The notes: generated by a model not told the origin, from the letters alone. Counted from the first letter of the stretch, positions 33,006-44,540 are shown. The stretch is DNA of 64,000 bases from Romanomermis culicivorax (GCA_963922205.1 CAWUHX010000151.1:698501-762500); one strand, 5' to 3'. Numbers and translations are program-made.

Positions 33006-34555
33006 ATTATAACGTCAAAAGGGACGTGAGAATTCACCAACTGGACCAATGGTTCAAAGCCACTTTTGGATACTGGCCGGCTAATCCCAAGGAACCTCGA
33101 ATGGTAGACATCGGGAAAGTCAGCCAGGTACTCCACTTTATCCAAGAAGTATCAATCTTCAGAGGACAACCAGTTTGTGGATTTGATGTCGAAAAAGTCC
33201 ATCAGGATAAAGTTGCCGCCTTGTTCAAGACGAGAGAGGTCGACAATCCGATGGGAAAACAATTTGCCCGCTACGTAAGCTTCGCGCTAACCAATGGTCA
33301 AACGTACGTTATTGATACGACAACCATGATGCTCAAAGAATAGACAAGCCTCCATGACTTCCTCAATTCCGACATGCTGTTTGCCAGATATTCCGTACTC
33401 GAGGACTTGGTGAGTATTTATAACGTATGTGGTTCAGGGCGAGATAATAAGGACAGGGATAAAACTGTGCCCTTAAGGGAACATCTTAGGAAGACCAAAG
33501 ATCGTTACTTTGATTTAGACCGTTTTGCCTTAACCATGGTAGGGGTTAACCTGGAGAAAAAGTGTTTTCAAACAGGTATTTGTCCTGAAACCTTTCGTTT
33601 AAAGGGACTGCTCACAGAATTTTATTTGATAGATGTTGGCCTTTACCAATATGACTTTTCACTAAAGGCGAACTGTGATCGGTTGGCCAAGAAAGGAATA
33701 CTGCCGGAAGAGCTTAGATATGCAGCTCTAGAGGCATACTATTCCTTATTGGTTATGTTTGCTGCGATTCACTATGGCATGGCCGATCAACTGCTAATGC
33801 AAATGCAGATTTTCAATCATGACAAGGTTGATCCCAAACAGATCAATACCATTGCCTTACACTTTTATCAACAGTATTTAATGACTCCAGGCAACGTAAA
33901 CCGAGAAATGGGGCTAGGCACCCCAGTGATGGAAACTGATCAGGTACAGCCTAATATGGTGTACCATATGATGAAATGTGAAGTGTACAACCATTGGGCA
34001 GTACAAATGCAGGGAAATAACACAGGTTATTATACCGCACCTACGGAGTGTAACCCCGTCCGTCCTCAGGGAGTTCAATTGCCAAGTGGTTTTTATCCAC
34101 TGCTCCCGAGAGATAGTAAGCAGATGAAGGATGATAGGTACACTGAAGATAGTGATCCCGACGAAATCCAGGACGTTCAAATACCAGACTGGGTTAATAT
34201 CGCCAAGAATATCCTGGAAAATCTCAAGTCAGGTGGAACCTATTGGGATTTAGAGGGTAAGATTTCCTTGACCCTGTATGAAAACGCTAAGCTATACTGG
34301 CAACAGGCCGGGAAGCCCGATGAAATTCCAGAAGAAGTGTTTTCAGCTAATAACCACTACCCAGTGGGTCTAGAAGGTCATAGGCAGGCCTATAAAACCA
34401 ATTTTTATATGCCAAATTTGGCCAAAATATCTAGCATGTTAGATGAGCGAAACTTTGCGGAGTTAGAGATCATCTGTAAGTTCATGCCATTGGCCTATCA
34501 TTTGGCATGGCCTCACTCAAGAGCGGAGTGTGATTATGAAACCAGCGACTGCTAA
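33006..34555 (+). pseudogene. ORF3 N-terminal part: DEDDy 3'-5' exonuclease-like protein, one in-frame TAG
   Basis: One frame runs from 33006 to the TAA at 34553, interrupted only by TAG at 33341-33343. It reads as an RNase D / WRN / EXD2-type domain. Motif I is CGFDVEKV, with Asp and Glu. A beta-strand segment VSFALTNGQTYVIDTTTM comes next. Motif II, after the TAG, is [17 protein letters not shown], with Asp. A helical region ([20 protein letters not shown]) follows, and motif III is [18 protein letters not shown], where the family has YAA.DA. The Tyr is kept but the last Asp is Glu. A further 220 residues of unknown fold contain an acidic patch ([12 protein letters not shown]). The family removes 3' nucleotides from RNA or single-stranded DNA with two metal ions. 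The role in this element is not known. Activity is uncertain because of the stop and the D-to-E change. Confidence 0.7.
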
Positions 34556-37536
34556 ATTATAACTTTTTAAATAGTTATACTAAAGAAAGCCAGGAGATGA
34601 TAAAACGCATGTCCTGGAAGTCAGGCGACCGCCTGGCTTATTATTTAGAGTTAGCAGCGACGCTACTGCTGTTGGAACCCCGTTTTCCATCCAAAAAAGG
34701 GGTATACGCTTGGCAGAATCGGTTTGGATTCGTCCCACTACGATTTAGAGAAGCCGAAGAAATATTGCAAATCGGCAACCACAAATCGCTATTGAAGGAC
34801 CAAGCTTACAAGGTGAATCCTTACTATTATGTAACTTTTTACTATGTAGGTTTCGAGACTTTGACACCGGGACTGCGGTATCCGATGACGGGAGATGCAT
34901 CGTCGACTGATTATCTGATGACGTACGCACTGCGAAACCGGCTCGAGCTCAGACCCGAGTTTGTCAGCAAAAGCTTCCGAGAGAGAACAGTTGCTTCAGA
35001 GATGCCTGGGTATACGCTAACTTATACCCCAGCCGATGTGTTGGTATCTAAAGTACCATTAAGTTGTCCCTCTACTTCCCAAACGGCGCAAGCCGGAGGG
35101 TCGGGACAAGTTAAAATCCAGCGGCAAGCACAAGCGCCGGTGGTCAAAGCAAAACAACCAGCTTTGGACACCGATGCTATGCAAGCAGCTGCAGTAGTAG
35201 TTGTGGTGCCGCCGCCAATGCAACCAGCGGTGGCACAGCCGACTCAGGTAGCTCAGGTACAGCAGCCGGCCGAGCCTGAGCCAGAAGTCGTCACCATCAT
35301 GCAATCTGTACCTCTGGCACCAGCTGTTTTGCCAGCTAAAGTAAAACAACTTTTGCCGAAGATACGAAATTCAGACTCTGAGTCTAGTTCAGAGGAGGAT
35401 GTTGAAGAGGAAGAAGAAGGTGAGATTCTGGAATCTGAGGGCCAAACATCGGAAAATAAAGACGCGATGGAGGTCAAAACTCAGAAACAGGCTGTTGAGG
35501 AGGAAAAGATCCAGACTCAAATAGATGAAGCAGTGACTAAAATGTGGGGAATTGAGGTCAGACTGGAAAAGATGCAAGAGGCATCCCAGGAGATACCCGT
35601 AAAAGCTAAGGATCCTAAGGATCATGATAAACAAGCGAAGCATGAGGCCCTACAGGCCAAAATTCAGGAACAAAGAAGGCTGACGCAGCAGGAATTCCTG
35701 CGTCAGAGGGCAATTCAAAGAAAGCTGATGGAGCAGGCTTTAGCCGATGACAGCTCAGATTCAGCCATAGCAGCCACAGAGGTGATGAAGAGGGGAAAAA
35801 TAACTGAGGAAGGAATCCCTGGAGTTTATTCCCCAGATAAAGTTCAGCAGATGTTAGCTGAAGGTATGTTGGAAAAATTTATCCGACACTTGGCCAGAGA
35901 AAAGGTAAGGCGTAGGAAAAGGCTAGGTAAGGCCAAAGCACGCAGACTTGCAGCTCAAGGTCAGCAGCAACAAGGAGCGGCCGCCACCAGTTCCTAAAAT
36001 GACGCCTACGACACGGCTGAGGAAACCACAACCCCGGAATATTCGACAAGTCGAAAGTCGAGAATGGAGACTACGCAAAGTCAGACGAGGATGGAGACCG
36101 CCAGGAGTCAAACGCGAATGGAGACCTCCAAAGGCCAGACGAAATCGGATAGGACAACAGCGTCCACTGCATCGTACTCTCAGATGCGAACGGTATCGAA
36201 AACCGGCCGAGAGGTTCGTACGGTATCTGGTAAATCTAAGTCCATTCCCACCAGCTATACCGCAAGAAGTAGTAAACCTGCGGGAAGCCTAGTGGTAAAG
36301 CCCGATCTTGAATCGGAGGAAAAGTTGATCAAGAAGGTCAAACTGAATGTGGTGGTTAAAAAACCCGAAAGGGAACCACAGCAGTTTGTGACTCCTGGTC
36401 AATTGGCTGAAACTCTGATTGATTATTGGGAGTGGCAGCGGGAACAAAAGCGTTTATTTGGACTGATCTCATTCAAAAATCCAGAGGTCGCCAATTATTT
36501 CGCCTTTGACCGCCAAGAACGGCCTATTATATATAGAATGGTCAACAATGCCATGGCCGAGATCCATGAAAATTACCGCCAACAGTTCGAAATGCAGGGC
36601 GGATTTATGTTTGACGGAGAACGCATCCCCGAGGAAATTTGGGAATGGATCATTTTAATTCTTATTCCCAGATAGCTTCAGGACTATGACCCTTCAGACA
36701 TCTTTACGGCCATTAGGTATGGGACCTTAATGATATTTTTACAGTTGGATTTCTCGCCAATCACGCCAAGGGCAATTGGTAGGTGGTATGCCCAGGCGTG
36801 TTCGTTTGCAAACAGACAACTAGTTGTTGAGGCCCAGGGAAACCGAGTAGACGAGGTCTACATTGCAGCCTTTAACCAGTACATCTTTATGGGCTCGCAG
36901 AGGTTAAACCAGATGGGTGTTAAGAGGAAGGCACCAGGTGATGACAGACCGCAAGCTGATAAATATCAGTGAACGGCTGCCAAAAGCCCAGGTAAGTTTA
37001 AGGTGCCTAGACTACCTCTGGCTAAGAAACAACTGCTGACGACACAACAATTGTCTACTGCGACCAGCCAGAGGTCGTATAGTGAGGCTGCTAGCACTTC
37101 TTACAAAAGTCCGCATTCTCGATCTAAATCAACATCATCAAAATCTCTTAATTCAACTTTCTGGACTCAAAAACCACAACGCAGCAGCTCCACTAGCAGT
37201 GGTCCAGCGCAAAGACAACAGGGGAGAGATGACATGTTCTCAAACCCAGCCCCATACAGGGCAAGACCGGGGTATGACTGAGGTCAAGCCAGAGGAGGCT
37301 TCAGAGGGCGCCCTCAGCGACCCTTCAGAGGCCGAGGAACCTGGCAACACCAAGGCCAAGACCCGGATGCACAGTTTTATAATCCGAACTTTCAGCTGCT
37401 TGGTTGAGGCGGCGGAAGCCAGCAAGGCCAAAATCAAGGCCAGGATGGAGGTCAGACCCGAGGCCAACCCAGCCAGAGGGGATACTATCAAGGAAGACCT
37501 CGAGGAGGTTACCGAGGCGGCGGGCAGCAGCAGTAA
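34540..37536 (+). pseudogene. ORF3 C-terminal part: long unidentified protein with RGG tail, several stops
   Basis: One frame, -1 relative to the exonuclease and overlapping it by 16 bases, continues to TAA 37534-37536. It is interrupted at 35995 (TAA), 36673 (TAG), 36970, 37279 and 37405 (all TGA). From the ATG at 34597, residues 1-150 are ordered and aromatic-rich ([27 protein letters not shown]). Residues 150-260 are Pro/Gln/Ala/Val-rich. About 260-310 are very acidic ([16 protein letters not shown]). A charged helical coiled-coil region follows, ending in a basic cluster ([17 protein letters not shown]). A second ordered helical domain lies at about 36350-36930. The tail (37280-37530) is Arg/Gly/Gln-rich with RGG boxes (RGGF, RGRP, RGGYRGGG). 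Layout suggests an RNA-binding structural protein. No known family was recognised. No signal peptide or transmembrane segment is visible, so it is not an env. Confidence 0.6.
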
Positions 37537-38293
37537 ATAGCCGCACAAATTTCTGCCCAAAAATTTATCTTTTCGCATTTATATTTTTATTAATTTCATA
37601 AAACACAAAATCCAAAAACACTAATAAAATCACAAAAATCCAAAAAAATCAAAACACTATAAAATCCAAAAATATTATTTAATTTTCGGTGCTGCTGGCC
37701 AACTAAAATTTTCTTGTTGACAAATCCGTGCAAAACGCAACCGTAAAAAAACATTTTTAAATTTTTGGCCACATTTTTTGCTCAATTTTTAGCGCATTTT
37801 TTATTTTGTGATATTCGTACATTCCCGCGTCGTCTTTGTTGTATCGTACAATATAATCTCCTATTTTGATTTTAATTTAGAAAAAATTGAGACGCAGGAA
37901 AACGATTTGCATGCAGTTAGACCCATGGCCAACGAATTGCCACAGCATGCAGACCGAGCAGCCGAACCCGAAATCGACCCGTTTTGGCACCGATGTCATT
38001 GTCGTACTCCTTAGGGCAGGAGGTTATTCCATCAACGCCGAGGTCAAAATGGGCGTCACTTGCCAGCCAGTGGGGCGAAGCCCTTGGTATTCGTTGTGTC
38101 CAACGACCATCAGGAGTCCGATTAGGACAGACTGTGAAACGGGAGTCTGAGTGAGACAAACTGTGAAAACAAGAGTCAGCCGGAGTCAGTCGGAGTAGTA
38201 GATTTTTTCTTTTGATTAATTCTTTTAATGCCGGGGTAACCCAACCGAAAGTTTTTTTCTACCTCCCGTAGGTCAGTTTCGATGCGCGAGGGA
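37537..38293 (+). other. 3' untranslated region with candidate polypurine end
   Basis: A-rich repeats (AAAATCCAAAAA, 37600-37680) and short GGAGTCAG-type repeats (38105-38200) precede the LTR. Directly before the LTR is GCGCGAGGGA, a short purine tract that could prime plus-strand synthesis. The CTACCTCCCGTAGGTCAG segment is conserved in the 4.8-kb fragment. Confidence 0.5.
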
Positions 38294-38912
38294 TGTTGGG
38301 CAACCTGTTGATGGCAAATTGCGTGGGGAAATCGCCATGCAAATCAACGAAATGGACGACCAGCGGTGCAGACATTTGCATAGAAGTGGAGCGCCAAAGA
38401 AAGACCAAAAAAGATAGTGAAAATCATTTGTTCACTATTATCGTCTTTTTATAATATTCTTGTTATTGCTGGCATCCATAAATATATTTCCCAGCATTCC
38501 GTCTTGTTTTTACATAATATTCACTGTGGTTTGTCCACATCCTTTTTACATATTTCGTCAGATATATTGCTTAATATATTTGTTTATTTATTTAGATTAT
38601 TTCGATCAACAAAGGCGGAGGGCCAGAGGCCCAGGCGCCAGCTTGCACCCAGCAAGCTTAGGGAAACCCTTTAAGGGTTATACTCAAGTAAGTTTATCCC
38701 TGAGGGGATTTCTTGTCTCAGCTAGGAGACTGCGGAGCTCTTTGGTGAGGCCCCGCTTTGAGGTTTATGTTTATCTTTGTTGTCGTAGGTCAGGGATAAT
38801 CCGACTGTTGCACTATCACCGGGGCTTAGCCAAGGGATTAGTTCTAACAGGTCAGATCAGACCCGAAGCCTCAATCTTTTCTTATGCCTCTTAAGAAAAG
38901 ACCTGCACAACA
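38294..38912 (+). repeat. 3' LTR of the gypsy element
   Basis: 619 bp, TG...CA. It matches the 5' LTR along its full length with roughly 95% identity by eye, implying the insertion is not recent. Confidence 0.9.
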
Positions 38913-39293
38913 ACCCAATGTTGTACCTTGCGGAAGGGGAAAAGACCGCTTGGTAAAGTTTCCATGGGGCAGCCCAGAAAAGAACAGAAAATCGTTAATT
39001 TTGGCAGAAAGCATGTCACCATGCAAGTGATTTACTCGAATTTCATTCATGGTTGATTCTGTATGGGCTGCTTTTCTGTTCATTTGGGCTTCAAGATTTT
39101 AAAGCCTCTGATCCAAGGACGCAGCTAATGCATCCTGAACAACATGACCAAGCGGGTCCGGATTTTGAAAAGGCATTTTTCCGATAATTTGACTTTTAGC
39201 TTCTTGTTCAACGCACAGAAATGTTTCACTTAGGGTTTCCACACGTTTATTTTCCAGATTTGGTATGCACAAAAACCCAGTTATGATACCCAA
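38913..39293 (-). pseudogene. Upstream half of the zinc-knuckle retroelement gene split by the gypsy insertion
   Basis: Immediately right of the 3' LTR and target duplication, minus-strand frames 39293-39099 and 39083-38913 are in line with each other around one stop (QRL, then NLEAQMNRK). They look helical and charged (VETLSETFLCVEQEAK). Joined conceptually across the insertion they lead to the coiled coil and CCHC array at 24236-23769, though the frame does not carry straight across. No homologue was recognised. Confidence 0.45.
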
Positions 39294-40650
39294 AAAAAAT
39301 GCTTATGTGAATCGAAACGTTGTTTTGTTTTTGCAAGGGGAGAAATCGAATTGATTTTTCCATGCCGATTATCAGAAAATCGAAAGAAGACCAACATATG
39401 TTTGTTTTTTTAGAAAGAGGGGGGACAATCAAATATGTCCCTGCCAAGATTCAAAAAAGGTTCTTTTTTTTTCTAAATTTACCCCCTGTTATTAGGTCAC
39501 CAAGATTTTTGTCATGGCCTTTCTTGAGTTTATGTGAATTACTGTAGATTTAGATAGCAACCGACTAAAACTGGGGTTTTTGGTATTCATTAGATAACTT
39601 GCAGTAAATAGGGTGGATAAGGGGATAATTACGAAGGCATGACAGAAGTTGCGCGAGGGTAGCGAGGAGCAATTTGGTGTAAAAGGTTGACACAAATTAC
39701 TTGAAAATAACTGTCGTTTTCCAGGCAATGGATGACAATTTGGTAAGCAGGGAAGCAGCTGGTATCAAAGCCTGAGTCCCATAAAGTATAGGCAATGCAA
39801 TTGCCTCAAACCAAAACGCAAATCGTTCGGAAGTCCAATGGACTGTAAGGTGCGAGCAAGGGAAGTCCCGTAAAGAAAAACCAATGAAAGCAGTGAGTGT
39901 AATCATGTGAAGTACCAAAGACTGAATCTTCTTCAATTTCCGAGTCGACATCCATGTTCTTGGGGCGTGGTTCTGGAAGCCCCACTGTGCGTTAGAGTAC
40001 ACTAGCACCTGCTACGTGAATTATTAATTGTCGAGGGTTCAAAACATATGAACCCATTTTTGTATTTTGAGGAAAAGTGTTTTTTTTTTGTTTTAGAATG
40101 TGCCAACCTTTCCATTTCCTGTTGAGTAAATTACGAGTGCGAAAGTGTGTGACAAAAACAAAGTACTTGAAAAATAGTCTGGTTTCCAACTAGGAACCCA
40201 GACTCTCGAAAACAATAGAGAACACTAATGGATTTCTAATATGGTACATGTGAAGAGAAAATAAGGAATAAATAGAATATATATTTCCGCGAAAATTTAC
40301 ACAAAAATTATACGAATTTTTACACTCCTTGACACGTCAATAACTTAACTTATCGCAGTTTTTTCCCGTAATACACTACAGACTTGAACAAGCAATGTAT
40401 ACTTCATTTCATCTTTTTTCGGTGACAAGAATTTTGAAAAAAACAGACTATAATTTTCGAATTTCAGTTTTATTTCATCTGTGCAGCAGAAAATTTCAGA
40501 TGCGACTAAACGTTTGAAAATTTAGTGGAAGACCTATTCCTCCCATATGATACGGAATCTACGATTATCATTCAAAAAGCAAGTAATTATTGTTGCACTT
40601 TTTTACGCGTCCGCGCGTCCTACTGTATTTTGATATTATTTTATATCTCG
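39294..40650. other. No gene recognised
   Basis: Open frames of 65-103 codons occur on the minus strand (39697-40189) without recognisable motifs. The segment at 40350-40480 is a dispersed repeat also present at 53945-54075. Confidence 0.5.
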
Positions 40651-40658
40651 TTTGGAAG

Positions 40659-41806
40659 CAGTGTTTTTTTTAGCCAAAACATGGTTTTTGGCACACAAAA
40701 ATTTGGAATGGCACAAAAAATTTTGAGCGTTTGTGCCAATTGGCACAAATTTTTTGACTGGTCCAAGGCTAAATTTCTTTGATTTTTAGTCATTTTAAGG
40801 GCTGAAAACGCAAAATTTGTGTTTAGTATTGACTACTTTCTTTGTCTCGAACGCGAGCGGATTCTATTCGTATAATTTATTTGTAATCGCAACAGGCTTT
40901 GAGATTTTCAATGACCAGCTAAAGAATAGAAATTGTTAACTTTACTTCCTCTGTTAATTCAGTTGGATTGAGAACCGAAACTTATATTCTTGGTGATTGA
41001 TTCAAACAAAAAAATTGGAATTTTTGGCACAATTATTCAACCAAAAATCTGCGCGAAGCGACTTTCGACTTTTTTTCAGGAGGAAACAATTATAAACAAG
41101 ACATCCTAAGGTAAAGTGGGGCGACTTTGATCAGAGCATGGCATTTGATAGCTTTTTGAGATCAGCGAATCATTTTTGCTGTGTAGACATCCTCACAGCA
41201 GGGGTTATCTACGCAACAAAAATGCCCTGCTGATCTCAAATAGTTATCAAATGCCATGCTCTGATCAAAGTCGCCCCTGATCAAAGTCACCCCACTTTAC
41301 CTTAAGTTGTTAGGAAGTAGGCCGAAAAGTAAAGGAAAACTTCATGACAAAAAGTTGATAAAAATATCTTAATTTCCGCAGCATTCAATTTCTTTTCGGA
41401 TCGTAGAAACCGTTTTTTAGATCAGTTTTTCTTATCTCGCTGTCGTGGTTAGAAAATAGAGCGGGTACGATTTTTATGCAAATGAATGCGGTGAAAGTAT
41501 CTTTAGTTAGTTTTTATCAAACTTGAAAGAAAGAAAGAAAATAAATTTATTAAATGCAAAGAAATACAAGAGTAAATAGGAATAATATAGAAAAGCTCAT
41601 GGACATGACAAAAGTACGTGCCAATTGAGCTTTAAAAAATGACTTAAGATCGAAAACAGGGCATATTGTTATAACTTTTGGCACAAAACAGTTTTATGGT
41701 TTTGAGTACGTTTTTAGAGTAAAAAAATTTTTTGTGCCATTGGCACAAATTTTTTTGGCTCTTTGTGCCAATTGGCACAAATGTCCGTGCACAAAAAAAA
41801 ACGCTG
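40659..41806. mobile_element. Non-autonomous hAT element, GTGCC subfamily, copy 1
   Basis: Flanked by TTTGGAAG (40651-40658) and TTTAGAAG (41807-41814), an 8-bp duplication with one mismatch. The ends are CAGTGTTTTTTT and AAAAAAAACGCTG. The palindrome TGTGCCAATTGGCACA and half words GTGCCA recur inside both ends. A TA-flanked MITE (41109-41302) is nested in it. No transposase is encoded. Confidence 0.9.
41109..41302. mobile_element. Palindromic MITE with TA duplication
   Basis: The 194-bp element begins AGGTAAAGTGGGGCGACTTT and ends with the inverse, flanked by TA on each side, as for Tc1/mariner-derived MITEs. Most of it can fold on itself (GATCAGAGCATGGCATTTGATA and its inverse). A longer relative lies at 60444-60900. 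Confidence 0.85.
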
Positions 41807-42196
41807 TTTAGAAGAACTGTTTTTTTCATATTTCACGTGGATTTTGGTGCACATTCAAGAGTTATTAAGGGTTAAAGTAATATCAATTCGCGTATACCAT
41901 AGAACCTCGAACGCCAAGTACTTCCGGAGCTAAAGTAGTACCCATCAAAACCCAATTCGAGTTTTCGTTGTGGCATATTAAAGGACATGCTTCAAAATGA
42001 TACGTTTTCTTTTCCGTCCGACACAGTTATGTGGCCAAAGCTTGTTTGACTTTTCGCCGACTTCATCTGTTGCTTATGCATGATCTTAATAGTCGGAATT
42101 TAACGAAATCTTTGAATTTGCAAAACTTCTCTCCGTGTACACTTTAAAAAGCATGTGATAGTTTATTCTATAGCATTTTTGATTCTCTATCGTTGC

Positions 42197-43016
42197 CAGC
42201 GTTTTTTTGGGCACGGACTGTGCCAATTGGCACAAGAGGCCAAAAAATTTGTGCCAATGGCACAAAAAAAAAAATTTCTACTAGAAACATAATGAAAACT
42301 GCGGAAAAGTTTTATGCCAAAAGTTTGATAAAAACTTAACGTTTAAAACGCATTAATTTTTTGTAAAAATCGTGCCCAACCTATTTTTCAGCTAAACCAT
42401 GTCAGTCAGATAAGAAAAAGCTGCAAGAAAATGGTTTACGGCGACTCTAAAAGAAATACAATGCTGACAAAATTCTAAAAAGTCTAGAATTGTTCAGGAA
42501 GTTCAAATTGATTCATTTTTGAATTCGACTACGAATGTGAATTATCTATATAATATTTAACAACAACGTAAAGACTAGGGAAAATAAAGTCGAAAATTGT
42601 GTAAATTTTCGGTCGAAATATTTTACCATTACCAACGATAACGATTTTTCTATTTGAATCAATCAAACACAAAAAGTAAGAATTTCAGTTTTGAATCCAA
42701 ATCTGACTGAATTAACAGAGAATATTCAAAATTTCTTCTCATTCATCAGTCATTGACAGCCTATAAAATTTGTTGCAACGATACTAATACACTATTCGAA
42801 AAGAAATCGTTCGCTTTCGGGTCAAATATAGGAATAGGAAATATCATACTCATTGATTCGTCGCGAAGCGCCGGAACATTTTTGCATTTTTACCCCTGAA
42901 ACGTCTAAAAATCAAGGAAATTTAATGTTTGGCCAGCCGAAAATTTTGTGCCAATTAGCACAAATGCTCAAAATTTTTTGTGCCAAAAAACCATGTTTTG
43001 GCACAAAAAAACACTG
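42197..43016. mobile_element. Non-autonomous hAT element, GTGCC subfamily, copy 2
   Basis: Flanks ATCGTTGC (42189-42196) and ATCGTTGT (43017-43024) agree at seven of eight bases. The ends are CAGCGTTTTTTTGGGCAC and GTGCCAAAACA...AAACACTG-type. TGTGCCAATTGGCACA words are present. A third, larger copy starts at 62458. Confidence 0.9.
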
Positions 43017-43179
43017 ATCGTTGTATAGAATAAAAAGATTAAAAGAGTGATTAAGTTCAATGTAAACTGTCGGAAACAGAATAATCTTAGTTCAACTCCT
43101 ATCTACGGCGGGAAATCTGACTATCCAAAAAAACTTTTTTGTGTTTGTCAAAAATCTTTTTATCTTCTATTTGAGCCAT

Positions 43180-43450
43180 AAATCATGAAAAATGGACAAC
43201 TACAACCGAAGTTTTGTGCTTTAGGAAAAATTTCGGGTTACTGTAGATTTCAATTTCTGATAGATTCGCACCGTTTCAGACAATTTTTGTCAGTTCTATT
43301 CATTTTATTACAAATTTACAACGATATGGATTGGTCAAATTACACTTTTCTGATGCAAAATTTTATTCTGCATTTGAGTAAACCTTTGTTGCGCTTTGGT
43401 TTTGAGTTGTTCTTGAGATATCCATCGACGACTGAATTACGTTTGATTTA
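43180..43450. repeat. Dispersed repeat shared with 63350-63605
   Basis: Both contain in order GAAGTTTTGTGCT, TTACTGTAG, GATTCGCACC, CAGTTCTATTCATTTTATTAC, ATGGATTG and GAGTAAACCTTTGTTGCGCTTT. They are about 80% alike by eye. No coding signal. Confidence 0.75.
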
Positions 43451-43464
43451 CGTGATTTGCACTA

Positions 43465-44532
43465 TAATGTGGAAAAAAATCTGGAATGTGAAAAAAATTT
43501 TTGAGGTCTTTCCACAGATGTGGAAGAAAAATTTTCGGATTTCCATATTGAAAAGATGCATTTTGGTGCATATAATCATTATTTATTACCAAGCTCAGGC
43601 GCGGCTTTTAGCATGTCTACCTTTACTTACCATTTAATCTTTAATAGTTTCCATCGTCTTAAACCTATTATTTCATATTTAATCATATTATATCTTTATA
43701 TTTATTTAATGAAGATCCGCATTTTTTCCTTCGTGGATTTTTTGAGAAAGGTCAACACCTCAACTTTCTAAATTTTTTGAAGCGTTTCTTCCTTTCTTGA
43801 CGTAAATTCAATTCAAAAGCTTCGTAGAAGTATTTCTACGCTTCTGACCCATAGCTTTTCGACCAAATTTATGGAAGGTTACGAACAAATTGATGGTTTT
43901 AAAATTTTTTGGATGATGAATTTCTAGAAATTACGATTTATTAACATAAAAGTTAAATCTAATTTTTGAGATATATGATCAGAATCATTATTAGAATGCT
44001 TCAAAAAGCTCAAAAACACTTAAATGGAGTGTTTATAAGCATTTTCAAGGGAAAAAACGAGGATTTTAAGACGAAAAAAAATTCTTTCCACATGTGGAAA
44101 AAACCATCTAGAATGATGTCTTCAATTTCTATTTTCAATAAACCCAAAAGTTCATGTTAAAAATGTTGGAAAAATTCCAAGCACATCGAGAGAAAAAATT
44201 GAGAGAATTGATGAAAAATTATTTTTTCGATGAAATACTGACTGTTAACGATTAGAAAATGAGACGAGCTAACTTCACTGATAGAAACTGTTGATAATTG
44301 GTGGAAGTAGATACGCTAACGGCCGCGCCTGATAGAAAGTAATGATTATTAACCCCTGACCGGCGCTAAGCGCCGGAAAATTTTGAGATTTTGACGTTCT
44401 AAAGTCCACCAAAACGCATCTTTTCGTTTATGAATTTCCCAAAAAAATTTTCCACAATAATAACCATATCCAAAATTTTTTTCCTCATTTCCAAATTTTT
44501 ATCCTCGAAAGACCCCATTTGAGGAAAAAATC
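43465..44532. mobile_element. Mosaic of hAT-like elements (ATGTGGAAAAAA and CCTC ends)
   Basis: The stretch 44107-44532 matches the right half of the 59314-60311 element and ends GAGGAAAAAATCGGTG followed by TTTAGAAA. The part 43465-44105 starts and ends with ATGTGGAAAAAA-type inverted ends and shares its core with 13630-14170 and 54840-55430. The left end of the CCTC element was replaced or lost. Confidence 0.6.
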
Positions 44533-44540
44533 GGTGTTTA

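Larger units (their letters stand above)
24237..38912 (+). mobile_element. Ty3/gypsy LTR retrotransposon with extra ORF3 encoding a DEDDy exonuclease
   Basis: The two LTRs (24237-24854 and 38294-38912) start TGTTGGGC, end GCACAACA and differ at perhaps 25-30 positions. The insertion is flanked by ACCC at 24233-24236 and 38913-38916. The internal order is PBS, gag, protease, RT, RNase H, integrase, a 1.4-kb gap, ORF3 with an exonuclease domain, a long second ORF3 part, and an untranslated 3' region. RT before integrase places it in Ty3/gypsy (Metaviridae). At 14.7 kb it is large for the group; the extra 4.5 kb is ORF3. Several stops and frameshifts show it is no longer autonomous. Confidence 0.9.

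Noticed and set aside
33341-37407. Stops in ORF3 as programmed readthrough or a non-standard genetic code
   Set aside because: All three stop codons occur at irregular places, pol and gag of the same copy also have stops and frameshifts, and EXO70 uses the standard code. Decay is simpler.
34540-37536. ORF3 as an env glycoprotein
   Set aside because: No signal peptide, no transmembrane helix and few Cys; the RGG tail points to RNA binding instead.
39697-40008. 103-codon minus-strand frame as a gene
   Set aside because: No motif, composition like neighbouring non-coding DNA, no support from context.
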